Below, in pieces: positions 16,482 to 24,713 of a stretch of 64,000 nt of DNA. The DNA comes from Gp6-AA40 sp035571515 (lineage in GTDB: Bacteria; Acidobacteriota; Vicinamibacteria; Vicinamibacterales; UBA2999), in assembly GCA_035571515.1 (NCBI GenBank), contig DATNCQ010000067.1, positions 75,591 to 139,590 on the forward strand, read 5' to 3'. Both the position numbers and the translations under genes were made by a program. Every line of letters starts with the position of its first letter. Position 1 is the first letter of the stretch. The notes under the pieces are model-generated. The model had not been told where the DNA came from, searched no databases, and worked only from the letters and a program-made list of their open reading frames with translations.

Positions 16482-17576
16482 TTAGACGCGGTACCGATCC
16501 ACCGCGTCGTCATTCCATTCGATCCCTGCCCCCGGCCGATTCGGAATGACGGCGTGGCCGTCGCGGATCTCGATCGGCTCCTTCAGGATGGGCGCCGCCC
16601 AGTCGACGTACTCGAGCCAGTGACAGGTCGGCGTCACGGCGAGGAGGTGCGCGCTGAACTCGGGATAGAGGTGTGACGACATCGGCATGCCGGCCGCTTC
16701 CGCGATGATGGCCGCGTAGCGCCAGCCGCTGACGCCGCCGATGCGCGCGAAGTCGGGCATCGCGTAATCGCACGCCTGCTCTGATAGCGCCGCGGCCATG
16801 GCACCAGGGCCGTCGAAGTTCTCCCCGATCTGAACGGGCGTCGCCAGCTCACGCGCCAGCAACGCGCTGTGCTCGTAGGCGTCGTGCGCGATCGGTTCCT
16901 CGATCCACGCCAGGCCCTCCCCGTCGAGCGCGCGCCCGCGCTCGAGCGCTTCCTGAACCGTGAGTGCCTGGTTGTAGTCCGACATGATGACGGTGCCGGC
17001 GGGGACCCGCTTCCGGACCGCGTGCAGCGCCGCGATGTCCTCGGCAAGCGTCGCATAGCCGAGCCGGAGCTTGATCGCGTCGAAACCACCCTCGGCGAGG
17101 AGCGCCTCCGCTTCGTCCGCCAGCGCGTCGGCGTCCATCAAGCTCAAGCCGTTGCTGTTGTAGGCGCGGATCGGCCGCGCGCTGCCGCCCAGCAGCGTCA
17201 CGAGCGGGACGCCCGCTGCCACGGCGCGCGCGTCCCAGCAGGCGCCATCGAGCCCCGCCAGCGCCATCGTCACGATGCCGTGCACCCCGAGCAGCCTGAA
17301 GTGCCGCGCGAGCTTCGCATTGAGCGCAGGCGGCTCGATGCGATCGCCTTTCACGTGGCCGGCGGCTTCACCAACGATCGCTGCGACGGCTTCGGTCGCG
17401 GCCGGCAGATAGCAGAAGACATACGCGCGGCCGGTCACGCCTTCTTCGGTGTCGACGTCGATGAGCACCAGCGGCGCAATCGCCATGCGCCGCGCGCTCG
17501 TCCCGAGCGCACGCTTCATCGGCACGTGGACGGCGGTGGTGCGGACGGAGCGGATGGTGAGGGTGGGGGAAATCAC
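16482..17576 (-). CDS. Mandelate racemase/muconate lactonizing enzyme-type (enolase superfamily) protein
   Basis: 364 residues. Metal ligands Asp200 (SDYNQ), Glu226 (IEEPI) and Glu252 (GENF) and the acid/base His302 (SSHLYPE) match the mandelate racemase subgroup. The KxK motif is changed to Lys169-Leu-Arg171, so only the His-side base and one Lys are kept. Substrate unknown; an acid-sugar or mandelate-like racemase or dehydratase is likely. A GTG start at 17576 is chosen because it overlaps the stop of the upstream reductase gene (GTGA), showing translational coupling. The open frame beyond it is a shadow. Confidence 0.82.
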   Translation of the reverse strand: MISPTLTIRSVRTTAVHVPMKRALGTSARRMAIAPLVLIDVDTEEGVTGRAYVFCYLPAATEAVAAIVGEAAGHVKGDRIEPPALNAKLARHFRLLGVHGIVTMALAGLDGACWDARAVAAGVPLVTLLGGSARPIRAYNSNGLSLMDADALADEAEALLAEGGFDAIKLRLGYATLAEDIAALHAVRKRVPAGTVIMSDYNQALTVQEALERGRALDGEGLAWIEEPIAHDAYEHSALLARELATPVQIGENFDGPGAMAAALSEQACDYAMPDFARIGGVSGWRYAAIIAEAAGMPMSSHLYPEFSAHLLAVTPTCHWLEYVDWAAPILKEPIEIRDGHAVIPNRPGAGIEWNDDAVDRYRV

Positions 17577-18490
17577 GCGCCCATTTCGTGCAGCGACAGG
17601 ATTTCCCACACCGCCCGGTTCATGGGCGTCGGCACGCCGGCCTTCTCGCCGAGCTGCGTCACGCCTCCACTCAGCCACCCCACTTCGAGGCGCTTGCCCG
17701 CCTTCAGGTCGTGGTGCATCGACGAGGTCATCACGTCGGGCAGGCCATCGACGAACGCCAGGCGCTGGTCGGCAAAGTCCGGCGGCAACGCGACGCCAAG
17801 CGCGCGGCCGACGGCGACCGTTTCGCGCATCAGCTCCACCAGGAACTTCCGCGCTCGCGGGTTCGATCGAATCGGTCCGATCGTCTCGCGCATCGTCGTC
17901 GTCGATCCGGAGAGGCCGACGAGGAAGACGAACTTCTCCCAGATCGCCTTCCGGACGTCGTCGCTCAGCTCGGCATTGATGCCGCCGCGCAGCGAGAAGT
18001 CGAGCAGCGTCTCCGCGCGCGCGGAGCGGCGGCCGTCGTACTCGCCGAAGACGAGCCGCTGCATCGTGCCGGTGTGCTTGATCACCCCGGGGCGGTCGAT
18101 GTTGGTGGCGATGTAGGCAACCCCGCCCATCACGGCCGCCTCGCCGAACGCCGCGCGCAACACCTCGTCTTTCTGCACGCCGTTCTGAAACGAGATGATG
18201 CCGGTGCCGGGACCGATGAGCGGCCGCATGGCGCGGACGGCGGCGTCCATGTCCCACAACTTCACGGACAGCCACACCATGTCGGCGACGCCGATATCCG
18301 CCGGGTTGTCCGTGGCGCTGACCCGAGGCAGATGCAGGTCGCCGAGGGGGCTCTCGACCCGCAGGCCGCCGGCGCGCATCGCCTCGAGGTGCCCCCCGCG
18401 CGCGACGAAATGCACGTCGGCCCCCGCCTGCTGCAGCCGTGCCCCGAAGTACCCCCCGACCCCACCCGCGCCGATGATCGCGATTCGCAT
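17573..18490 (-). CDS. 2-dehydropantoate 2-reductase family protein (PanE/ApbA-like)
   Basis: 305 residues. N-terminal NADP-binding motif IGAGGVGGYFGA (6-17), the SVKLWDMD and ISFQNGVQKDE segments with the family's Lys and Asn, and the C-terminal helical domain with KFVFLVGLSG and MHHDLKAGKRLEVGWLSGGV. Known activity: NADPH reduction of ketopantoate in pantothenate synthesis. Because it is coupled to an enolase-superfamily gene and not to pan genes, a related 2-keto-acid reductase role is possible. First gene of a two-gene minus-strand operon. Confidence 0.85.
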   Translation of the reverse strand: MRIAIIGAGGVGGYFGARLQQAGADVHFVARGGHLEAMRAGGLRVESPLGDLHLPRVSATDNPADIGVADMVWLSVKLWDMDAAVRAMRPLIGPGTGIISFQNGVQKDEVLRAAFGEAAVMGGVAYIATNIDRPGVIKHTGTMQRLVFGEYDGRRSARAETLLDFSLRGGINAELSDDVRKAIWEKFVFLVGLSGSTTTMRETIGPIRSNPRARKFLVELMRETVAVGRALGVALPPDFADQRLAFVDGLPDVMTSSMHHDLKAGKRLEVGWLSGGVTQLGEKAGVPTPMNRAVWEILSLHEMGA

Positions 18491-18645
18491 GGATGAGAAA
18501 GTCTAGCGCACGGTTATTGCCCTCCCCCGGCACGGACGGGGACGCGTCCCGCTAACACGCAGAAAACACGGCGAGAGTCCCCGCCGGAGGCGCGCACGAA
18601 TGCCTCACTACGGCCAAAGCGCCACAGCTGGAGGGCGAGCCGAAG

Positions 18646-19782
18646 GTGCCGCTGAAGATCGGGATCGTCACGGAGTACTACTACCCGCTGCTGGGAGGGA
18701 TTAGCGAGAACGTTCATCACACCGCCACCGAGCTGGCCGCGCGCGGGCACAAGGTGACGATCGTCACCCCCGCGCCGCCGGCCAACGGCTTCGAGCTGGC
18801 CGTGCCGAACGGCATCCCGATCAGGCGCATCGGGCGCAGCGCGAAGATCTACGGCAACGGCGCGATGGCGCACTTCACCATCGGTCCGCACCTCTGGCGC
18901 GACATGCGCAGCGTCCTCGAGGGGGAGCGGTTCGACCTGCTGCAGGTCCACTCGCCGCTGTTCTTCACGCTGCCGCCGCTGGCCACGGTCCTCGGCACGT
19001 GCCCGCGTATCGGCACCTTTCACAGCTACTTCGGGCGGACGCTCGTCTATCAGGCGCTGAAGGGCGTGCTCCAGAAGCGGATCGTCGAGCGGCTCGACGG
19101 CGTGACGGTCGTCTCGCCGAGCGTCCTCCGCGCGCTGTCGCGCTACTTCGAGATGGACGCGCGCGTCATTCCCAACGGCGTCGACACGCGGCTGTTCAAC
19201 CCGCGCGTGCCGCGCCTGGCGCGCTTCGGCCGCGACAAGCGCACGCTCCTCTTCCTCGGCCGCTTCGACCCGCGCAACGGCCTGCCGTTCATGCTGCGCG
19301 CCTTCGCCGAAGTCCGGAAACGCATCCGCGACGTCCGCCTCGTCGTCGTCGGCACCGGACCTCTCGAACCGGTCTACACGCGTCTCGTGCCGGACGAGAT
19401 CAGCAACGACGTCCACTTCGAGGGGCCGGCGCTGCTGAATCGCCCGTCGTTCTATGCGACGGCGGACCTCTTCTGCTCGCCGATCAGCAACGCCTCGTTC
19501 GGCATCACGCTACTCGAAGCGATGGCGAGCGGCACGCCGATCGTGGCGACCGACAACGTCGGCTACCGCGACCTGCTCGGTCCGGAAGGGCTGCTCGTCC
19601 CCTACGACGTGCGGGCGTTTGCCGACGCCATCGTGCAGATGCTGTCGGACGACCGTCTGCTGCTGGCGATGCGCGAGGCGGGGCTGCGCAAGGCCGAGCA
19701 GTACTCCTGGCCGTCGGTCGTCACACGGCTGATGCACTATGCGGACGAGGTACTCGGCGGCCGATGTCGCGTCGCGGTGTGA
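18646..19782 (+). CDS. Glycosyltransferase family 4 (PimA-like)
   Basis: 378 residues, GT-B fold. N-terminal IVTEYYYPLLGGISENVHHTATELAARGH, central HSYFGR and VIPNGVDTRLFNP, C-terminal FGITLLEAMASGTPIVATDNVGY nucleotide-sugar site. Relatives add mannose or other hexoses to lipid or polysaccharide acceptors. GTG start at 18646, with GAGGGCGAG upstream. It overlaps the deacetylase gene by 19 bases and heads a three-gene run for a surface glycolipid or polysaccharide (inference from neighbours). Confidence 0.88.
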   Translation: MPLKIGIVTEYYYPLLGGISENVHHTATELAARGHKVTIVTPAPPANGFELAVPNGIPIRRIGRSAKIYGNGAMAHFTIGPHLWRDMRSVLEGERFDLLQVHSPLFFTLPPLATVLGTCPRIGTFHSYFGRTLVYQALKGVLQKRIVERLDGVTVVSPSVLRALSRYFEMDARVIPNGVDTRLFNPRVPRLARFGRDKRTLLFLGRFDPRNGLPFMLRAFAEVRKRIRDVRLVVVGTGPLEPVYTRLVPDEISNDVHFEGPALLNRPSFYATADLFCSPISNASFGITLLEAMASGTPIVATDNVGYRDLLGPEGLLVPYDVRAFADAIVQMLSDDRLLLAMREAGLRKAEQYSWPSVVTRLMHYADEVLGGRCRVAV

Positions 19783-20582
19783 TCGTCCTGATCGTCGCCT
19801 GCGCGTCGGCGGTCACGGCCGCCGGGGTCGCCGGACTGCGACTGCTGGCGATGCGGGCCGGCATCGCCGATCCGCCGCGCGTCTGGATCTGGATCGGCGT
19901 CGCGCTCGACGCGCTGCTGCTCTACGCCGTGTTCGAGCGGCGGGCGCCGCTGTTCGGCCGCATCGTGAGCCGCGGCCATCCGCGCTCGCCCGCCATCGCG
20001 ATCACCTTCGACGACGGGCCGACCGAGCCGTATACGTCGCAAATACTCGACGTGCTGCGGCAATCCGGCGCGAAGGCAACCTTCTTCGTGCTCGGCGCGC
20101 GGGCGCAGCAGATGCCCGCTGTCGTGCGCCGGGCGGCGCGTGAGGGTCATGAGATCGGCAACCACACCTGGGATCACGCCGCGCTGCCGCTCCGCACGCC
20201 GTCGGCGATGCGCGTGACGATTCGGCGCACGTCCGACCTGGTGGACAACATCACGGGCGCGCGGCCGCGCGTCTTCCGCGCGCCGTTCGGGTGGCGCAAC
20301 CCTTGGCTCGACAGCGCCGCGCGGCGCGAAGGCTGCGAGCCGATTGCCTGGACGGTCGGCGTCTACGACACGGATCGCCCGGGCGTCGATACCATTGTCA
20401 GCCGCGCGGTCGAAGGGTTCGTCGACGGCTCGATCATCCTCCTCCACGACGGCCGCAGCCTCGACCGCGAGCCGGACGCGAGCCAGGTCGTCGAGGCGCT
20501 GCCACGCATCCTCGGCGAGGCGCAGCGGCGCGGTTTCCGCCTGCTCACCGTATCGGAGCTGCTTGCCGAGTCCACTGGTTAA
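19764..20582 (+). CDS. Membrane-anchored polysaccharide deacetylase (NodB domain)
   Basis: 272 residues. Two hydrophobic segments (about 5-30 and 37-55) anchor the protein. The NodB domain has all five motifs: TFDDGPT (catalytic Asp), GNHTWDH (zinc His pair), RAPFGWR, WTVGVYDTD and IILLHDG. Known activity: removal of N- or O-acetyl groups from sugar polymers. It starts inside the end of the GT4 gene and its end overlaps the start of the flippase-like gene, so the three are translationally linked. Confidence 0.9.
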   Translation: MSRRGVIVLIVACASAVTAAGVAGLRLLAMRAGIADPPRVWIWIGVALDALLLYAVFERRAPLFGRIVSRGHPRSPAIAITFDDGPTEPYTSQILDVLRQSGAKATFFVLGARAQQMPAVVRRAAREGHEIGNHTWDHAALPLRTPSAMRVTIRRTSDLVDNITGARPRVFRAPFGWRNPWLDSAARREGCEPIAWTVGVYDTDRPGVDTIVSRAVEGFVDGSIILLHDGRSLDREPDASQVVEALPRILGEAQRRGFRLLTVSELLAESTG

Positions 20583-21462
20583 GAAACTTCTCCGGGTCGC
20601 CATGCTGGTGGTGGTGCTCGCGGCGACTGCCGTCGCGATTGCGCGCTCCGATCCGCGCGCCATCGGCCGCGCGCTGGCGGGGATGTCGTGGCGCTGGGCG
20701 ACCGTTGCGGCACTGCTCAACATGCTCGGCGTCGTCATCGACGCGATGCGCCTGCGCATCATCGCCCGCGCCGCCGCGCGAGTCGGCGCCTGGCACGCGC
20801 TGCAGGCACAGCTGGTAGGCATCGTGGGCAACGTGCTGTTTCCCTTCAAGCTGGGTGAGGGCGCGCGCGCGTACATGCTGACGCGAACGAGCGACATCTC
20901 CACGTCGTCCGCGGTGAAGATCGTGCTCGCCGACCGCATCGTCGACGCGCTGGTCCTGCCGATCTTCGTCGTCTGCGCCAGCGTGCTGCTGCCGCTGCCG
21001 GCCAGCGTGCTGCGCTATCGAGGCTGGATGCTGGCGTCAGCCGCGGTGACGAGCGTCGCCGTCGTAGCCGTCGGGCGTCACCGCGCCCGCCTCGCGGCGG
21101 CAATCGCCGCGTCGCTGGCGTCGTGGACCGCGCGCGGCACGATTCTCTGGTGCATGCTGCAGGCCTTCGGCCTGGTGCTGCCGCTCAGCGCGACCGTCAC
21201 CATGCTGGTCATCGTGAACCTGGGAATCGCGATCGTCGCCACGCCCGGCAACGTCGGGAGTTTCGAGCTCGCCTCCGCCGCCGCGCTGGCGCTGTGGAAC
21301 GTGCCGGCGGACCGCGCGTTCAGCGTCGGCATCGCGACGCATCTCGTGGAGGTGGTGCCGCCGGTGCTGATCGGGTTGGTCGTTGGTGGTGGTAGTTGGT
21401 GGATGGCGGGTCCGCCGTCGCCTGGAAGCTGGGCTCCGGCGGGACCCGCCCCACGTACCTAG
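20563..21462 (+). CDS. LPG-synthase-type transmembrane protein (flippase-like)
   Basis: 299 residues with about 8 predicted membrane helices. The NVLFPFKLGEGARAYMLTR and NLGIAIVATPGNVGSFELASAAALAL segments fit the lysylphosphatidylglycerol-synthase transmembrane family often linked to glycolipid synthesis. A TTG start at 20563 is chosen: GGAG lies 6 bases upstream and it overlaps the deacetylase stop; ATG 20602 is the alternative and would cut the first helix. The last about 27 residues (VVGGGSWWMAGPPSPGSW...) are encoded by TTGGTCG heptads and an R1 repeat, so the original 3' end has been replaced. Confidence 0.75.
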   Translation: MPSPLVKKLLRVAMLVVVLAATAVAIARSDPRAIGRALAGMSWRWATVAALLNMLGVVIDAMRLRIIARAAARVGAWHALQAQLVGIVGNVLFPFKLGEGARAYMLTRTSDISTSSAVKIVLADRIVDALVLPIFVVCASVLLPLPASVLRYRGWMLASAAVTSVAVVAVGRHRARLAAAIAASLASWTARGTILWCMLQAFGLVLPLSATVTMLVIVNLGIAIVATPGNVGSFELASAAALALWNVPADRAFSVGIATHLVEVVPPVLIGLVVGGGSWWMAGPPSPGSWAPAGPAPRT

Positions 21463-21572
21463 GCCGCGTGCCGCGGAGCACGGGTACGTCGGCCGGGTGC
21501 CGCGGAGCACAGGGTACGTAGGCCGGGTGCCGCGGAGCACCGGTGCCGGGGCGAACGCGGACCCGGCGCAGA
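21376..21572. repeat. Heptads, R1 module and three tandem 30-bp units
   Basis: TTGGTCG/TTGGTGG heptads (21376-21402) run into GGCGGGTCCGCC...GGCGGGACCCGCC. Then three near-identical units of about 30 bp built on TAGGCCGGGTGCCGCGGAGCAC follow (about 21461-21545), ending in GCGGACCCGGCG. The first part is translated as the C-terminus of the flippase-like protein. Confidence 0.8.
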
Positions 21573-21573
21573 G

Positions 21574-23121
21574 CTACCGCGTCGTGACCGGAGCGCCGAG
21601 CAGCGCGCTCATCTCGACCTTGTTCACGTCGTCGATGATCTTCGCGAACACGTGCGCCGACTGCTCGAGGCCCGCCGCCGGCACGGCGTTCAGCGTGTCC
21701 ATGTCGGTGTGATAGACGATCTGATCGATGATGTGGAAGCTCGGCGCGTCGGTGAAGACCTGCCCCAGCTCGCCGCCGGGCCGCGGCTCGGGCCGCGAGA
21801 AGAGCGCCATCCCGTAATCCTTGAAGTCCTTCATCACAATCGTCTTCAGCTGCTCGCTGCCGCCGACGAACCAGCGCCGTGCGCTCACCTGGTTCGACCC
21901 GTAGAGCGTGTCGCCGACGAGGAAGGTCGCGACCTGCGCGGTGTGCTCGCAGTTGACGAGCAGCGCCGTCTTCGACCACATCTGCTTCATGTTGTTGTGA
22001 ATCCAGCGGATGCTCGCGTTATTGCCCGACGGCGAGTGATGCGCGGAGGTCGTGAAGAACGTCATCGTGCGCCGCCGCTGGTTCTTCGGCATCTTCGCGT
22101 AATGCTCCGCGAGCGCGACGAGCGTCGCGATGCCCGACGCGTTGTCCATCGCCCCCTCGAAGAACGAGTCGGTGTGCGCCATGACGGCGATGTTCTCCTC
22201 GGTCGACCCGGGCAGCACGCCCCACACGCTGGCGGTCTTCAGCCCCGTGCGCAGCTCCACGGCCAGGCGAAAACGCAGCCGCGGCGACTGGTCCTGCTCG
22301 ATCATCTGGCGGATCACCGTGCCGTCCTGGTTGCCCAGCATGAAGATCGGCATCCGCGCGGGCGGCTGCGTCCCCGCGGCCGTCGGCTCGTTCACCACGT
22401 TGCCCGGGAAGCCGAGGACGATGAACAGCGCGGCCGCGCCTTCCTCCTCGGCGCGCTTGACGATGCCCCACGTCAGCGCGGTGTTCTCGCGTCCACCGGG
22501 ATTAGGGAACCCGTAGGCGACGACCGCCTTGCCGCGCACGTCGCGGCCGCGGAAGTCTGCCGCGGTGCCCATCCCCACCCAGATCGGATCGAGCTCCGCC
22601 TGGCCCATGGTGCCGACAGTTCGATAGAGGGGAAACGCCGTCTTCAGCGAGACGCTCTTCCCGCCGCCGCCCACGCTCACCTCCCACGACGTCGGCCACC
22701 ACTGCTCCGGCAGGTCGGTGAACTCCTGCACGCGCGTCTCGAGGCCGATGCGCTTGAATTGCGCCGCCACCCAGTCGGTGGTCATCTTGTCGTAGGGCGA
22801 TCCGGTGATGCGGCCCCAGTACTGATTGCCGTCATCGCGGCTCTTACGCGAGATCGCGGTGATCTCGTTGATGTAGCCCTTGATCTTCATCCCCTCGAGA
22901 TCCGCGTAGACCGCGTCGCCCGCGGGGTACGGCCACTTCGGGAACATCTCGTCGCCCCACCAGAGCGTCGGCTGGTAGGCGCCGCGGCCGCCCTGCGGCG
23001 CGTTGGCCGGCGGCGCGCCGGATGGAGCGCCCCCTTCGCGGCCACGCTGCGCGGCGAGCGTGCCCGTGAGCAGCGCCGCGGCGATCAGGGTTGCGACAAC
23101 GACATGAATACGCCTGGTCAT
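21574..23121 (-). CDS. Secreted M28-family peptidase, atypical active site
   Basis: 515 residues. Signal peptide (MTRRIHVVVATLIAAALLTGTLAAQ), Gly/Pro-rich linker, a PA-like insert (about 165-300) and the M28 core with AHTDSFFEGAMDNASG (His316, Asp326: first zinc ligands). In most M28 enzymes the next block carries a Glu-Glu pair; here the corresponding segment reads FFTTSAHHSPSG, with two His and no Glu. A late ligand region (HIIDQIVYHTDMDT) is present. It may be an active variant with a changed base or a binding protein. Not in an operon; R1 repeats lie on both sides. Confidence 0.82.
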   Translation of the reverse strand: MTRRIHVVVATLIAAALLTGTLAAQRGREGGAPSGAPPANAPQGGRGAYQPTLWWGDEMFPKWPYPAGDAVYADLEGMKIKGYINEITAISRKSRDDGNQYWGRITGSPYDKMTTDWVAAQFKRIGLETRVQEFTDLPEQWWPTSWEVSVGGGGKSVSLKTAFPLYRTVGTMGQAELDPIWVGMGTAADFRGRDVRGKAVVAYGFPNPGGRENTALTWGIVKRAEEEGAAALFIVLGFPGNVVNEPTAAGTQPPARMPIFMLGNQDGTVIRQMIEQDQSPRLRFRLAVELRTGLKTASVWGVLPGSTEENIAVMAHTDSFFEGAMDNASGIATLVALAEHYAKMPKNQRRRTMTFFTTSAHHSPSGNNASIRWIHNNMKQMWSKTALLVNCEHTAQVATFLVGDTLYGSNQVSARRWFVGGSEQLKTIVMKDFKDYGMALFSRPEPRPGGELGQVFTDAPSFHIIDQIVYHTDMDTLNAVPAAGLEQSAHVFAKIIDDVNKVEMSALLGAPVTTR

Positions 23122-23142
23122 GACGGCTCCTGTTGGTGGCGG

Positions 23143-23250
23143 GTCCGGCTCCTATTGACGGCGGGTCCGCGACACGAGGGCATCGGACGTGTCGCGGAAC
23201 CCGCCCCACGTACGGATCGCATCATTCCATGCGACGGCGGACCCGGCAAC
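23143..23250. repeat. R1 palindromic repeat (intergenic)
   Basis: GGCGGGTCC twice, then GCGGAACCCGCCCCACGTACG and a closing GGCGGACCCGGC; fills the gap between the M28 peptidase and the holin-family gene. Confidence 0.75.
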
Positions 23251-23251
23251 A

Positions 23252-23605
23252 CTAGTCGCGTTCTTTTTTTCCGACGACGATCCCGTTGAGGATCCAGCTC
23301 ACGACGCTGACCATCAGCGCCCCGAGCAGCGCCCACCCGAACCCGTCCACGCTGAAGCCGGGGACGACCCACGCCGTCAACGCGAAGCAGATTGCGTTGA
23401 GGACGAAGATGAACAGGCCGAGCGTGAGCAGCGTGAGCGGCAGCGTCAGCAGGAACAGGACCGGCCGCACGATCGCGTTCACGAAGCCGAGGATGATGCC
23501 GGCGATGAGCGCCGGCACGACACTGTCGACGTGAAGACCCGGCAGCACGTAGGCCGCGAGGATGATGGCAACGCCGTTGAGCAGGAGGCGGGCGAGAAAT
23601 CTCAT
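23252..23605 (-). CDS. Four-helix membrane protein of the phage-holin/4TMS family
   Basis: 117 residues with four predicted membrane helices: AIILAAYVLPGL, VPALIAGIILGFVNAIVRPVLFLLTLPL, LGLFIFVLNAICFALTAWVVPGF and WALLGALMVSVVSWILNGIVVG. The GFVNAIVRPVL and TLPLTLLTLGLFIFVLNA segments are typical of the small 4TMS holin-like family (PF04020 type) common on bacterial chromosomes. No phage genes are nearby, so this is a housekeeping membrane protein of unknown role. Divergent from the next gene with only 27 bp between starts. Confidence 0.88.
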   Translation of the reverse strand: MRFLARLLLNGVAIILAAYVLPGLHVDSVVPALIAGIILGFVNAIVRPVLFLLTLPLTLLTLGLFIFVLNAICFALTAWVVPGFSVDGFGWALLGALMVSVVSWILNGIVVGKKERD

Positions 23606-23632
23606 CAGTGGCTGTCGGGTATTATTTCCCGG

Positions 23633-24124
23633 TTGACGGTCTTTCCTGACGGCGCGCTGGGGTGGCCCCGGCTCCTCGAGCCGGCCTTCGAGCTGCGCGG
23701 CGGCGCGGCGGCCGAGCCGCCCGCCATCGACATCGGCGCCGACCTGCTCGACGTCGAGCGCGCGCCCGCCGAACCGGCGCGCATCACGATCTGCCGCGAG
23801 TCGCCGGAGGACGCGGGCTTCCGCGAGGTCTTTGTCTCCATTGACGGCGAGTCAGTGGCGATCATGGAGTACGGCGACACCTGCACGTTCGAGGTAAAGC
23901 CCGGCCCGCACAAGGTGCGCGCGCACAACACGCTGTTCTGGAAGACGCACGACATCGTCCTGCGCCCGGGCGAGCACGCGAAGTTCATCGCCATCATCAA
24001 GACAGGCACGCTTTCCCGCGGCCTGCTGTTCATGCTTGGCGCGTTTCCGGTCTACCTGACCTTTGAGCGGGAATCAGAATCACTGCAGATCAGCAGGCAG
24101 CCGGCAGCGGGCGGCGGGCAGTAA
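23633..24124 (+). CDS. Hypothetical protein with PEGA-like beta domain and one membrane helix
   Basis: 163 residues. The central part (FREVFVSIDGESVAIMEYGDTCTFEVKPGPHKVRAHNTLFWKTHDIVLRPGEHAKFIA) is a beta-rich domain similar in style to PEGA domains; one hydrophobic segment follows (GLLFMLGAFPVYLTF). No signal peptide, so the domain is probably cytoplasmic. The TTG start at 23633 is the best in frame but lacks a clear ribosome site. The last residues (SRQPAAGGGQ) and the stop are encoded by a GGCAG-rich heptad array. Confidence 0.6.
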   Translation: MTVFPDGALGWPRLLEPAFELRGGAAAEPPAIDIGADLLDVERAPAEPARITICRESPEDAGFREVFVSIDGESVAIMEYGDTCTFEVKPGPHKVRAHNTLFWKTHDIVLRPGEHAKFIAIIKTGTLSRGLLFMLGAFPVYLTFERESESLQISRQPAAGGGQ

Positions 24125-24213
24125 AGACCCAGTGGGCAGTGGGCAGTGGGCAGTAAAACCCTCGTTGTTCTGCCAGCTGCGCGCTGCCTGCTGCCCGCTG
24201 GCTACTGGCAGCC
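24097..24213. repeat. Heptad repeats, GGCAGC(G) and AGTGGGC types
   Basis: CAGGCAGCCGGCAGCGGGC, then AGTGGGC three times (24131-24151), then CTGCCAGCTGCGCGCTGCC and related units (24171-24213). They cover the stop codons of both convergent neighbours (24124 and 24202). Confidence 0.82.
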
Positions 24214-24654
24214 CCCCTCAACGCCGCGAAGCCGGGTGACGTGGAATTCCGGCAGCGGGCTGGCGCCGGGTGCGTCGGCTGCGCCGCCGGGCATCCTGGC
24301 GATCGCCGCCTTTGCCGGATCGATTGCGCCGGCCTGCGCCGCGACGTTCGGCGACGGCCACAACCCGGTCTTGAACGTCACGCCTTTTCCGGGCGGCCCG
24401 CCGACGATCTCGACCCGCTGGCCGACGAATTTCTTCAGGTTCTTGCCGGTCAGGTGGTAACGGCCCCCGCTGCCGTCATCGAGAAAATTGAACTGGCCGG
24501 GCCTCGCCGTGTCCGCCGAGATACACCCGTTCAGGCGCATCTCCTTCGCGGCCTCCTTGGCCGGCTCGGTCTTCGCGGACTGGGCGAAACCGGCGGTCGC
24601 CGGCTGGAATACGAGCAGGCCCGCCAGCAGGCCGCCCGTCAGGTAACCGGTCAT
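24202..24654 (-). CDS. Small secreted protein with OB-fold-like domain
   Basis: 150 residues. Signal peptide (MTGYLTGGLLAGLLVFQPATAGFAQ), then LNGCISADTARPGQFNFLDDGSGGRYHLTGKNLKKFVGQRVEIVGG. This is the pattern of short secreted OB-fold proteins (GCI...YHLTG...L..FVGQRVEI.G) often seen in acidobacteria. The later part (HVTRLRGVEGGCQ) carries a Cys that could pair with the first. GGAGGGACAT before the ATG supports the start. The final codons overlap a heptad array. Ligand unknown. Confidence 0.7.
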   Translation of the reverse strand: MTGYLTGGLLAGLLVFQPATAGFAQSAKTEPAKEAAKEMRLNGCISADTARPGQFNFLDDGSGGRYHLTGKNLKKFVGQRVEIVGGPPGKGVTFKTGLWPSPNVAAQAGAIDPAKAAIARMPGGAADAPGASPLPEFHVTRLRGVEGGCQ

Positions 24655-24713
24655 ATGTCCCTCCCCCTCGCTGCGCGAAGATCGTAAACTCACGGAAGAG
24701 AAGATCCCAGGAA

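Noticed and set aside
23252..23605. Prophage remnant, because of the holin-type name
   Set aside because: This 4TMS family is chromosomal in many bacteria and no other phage gene is nearby.
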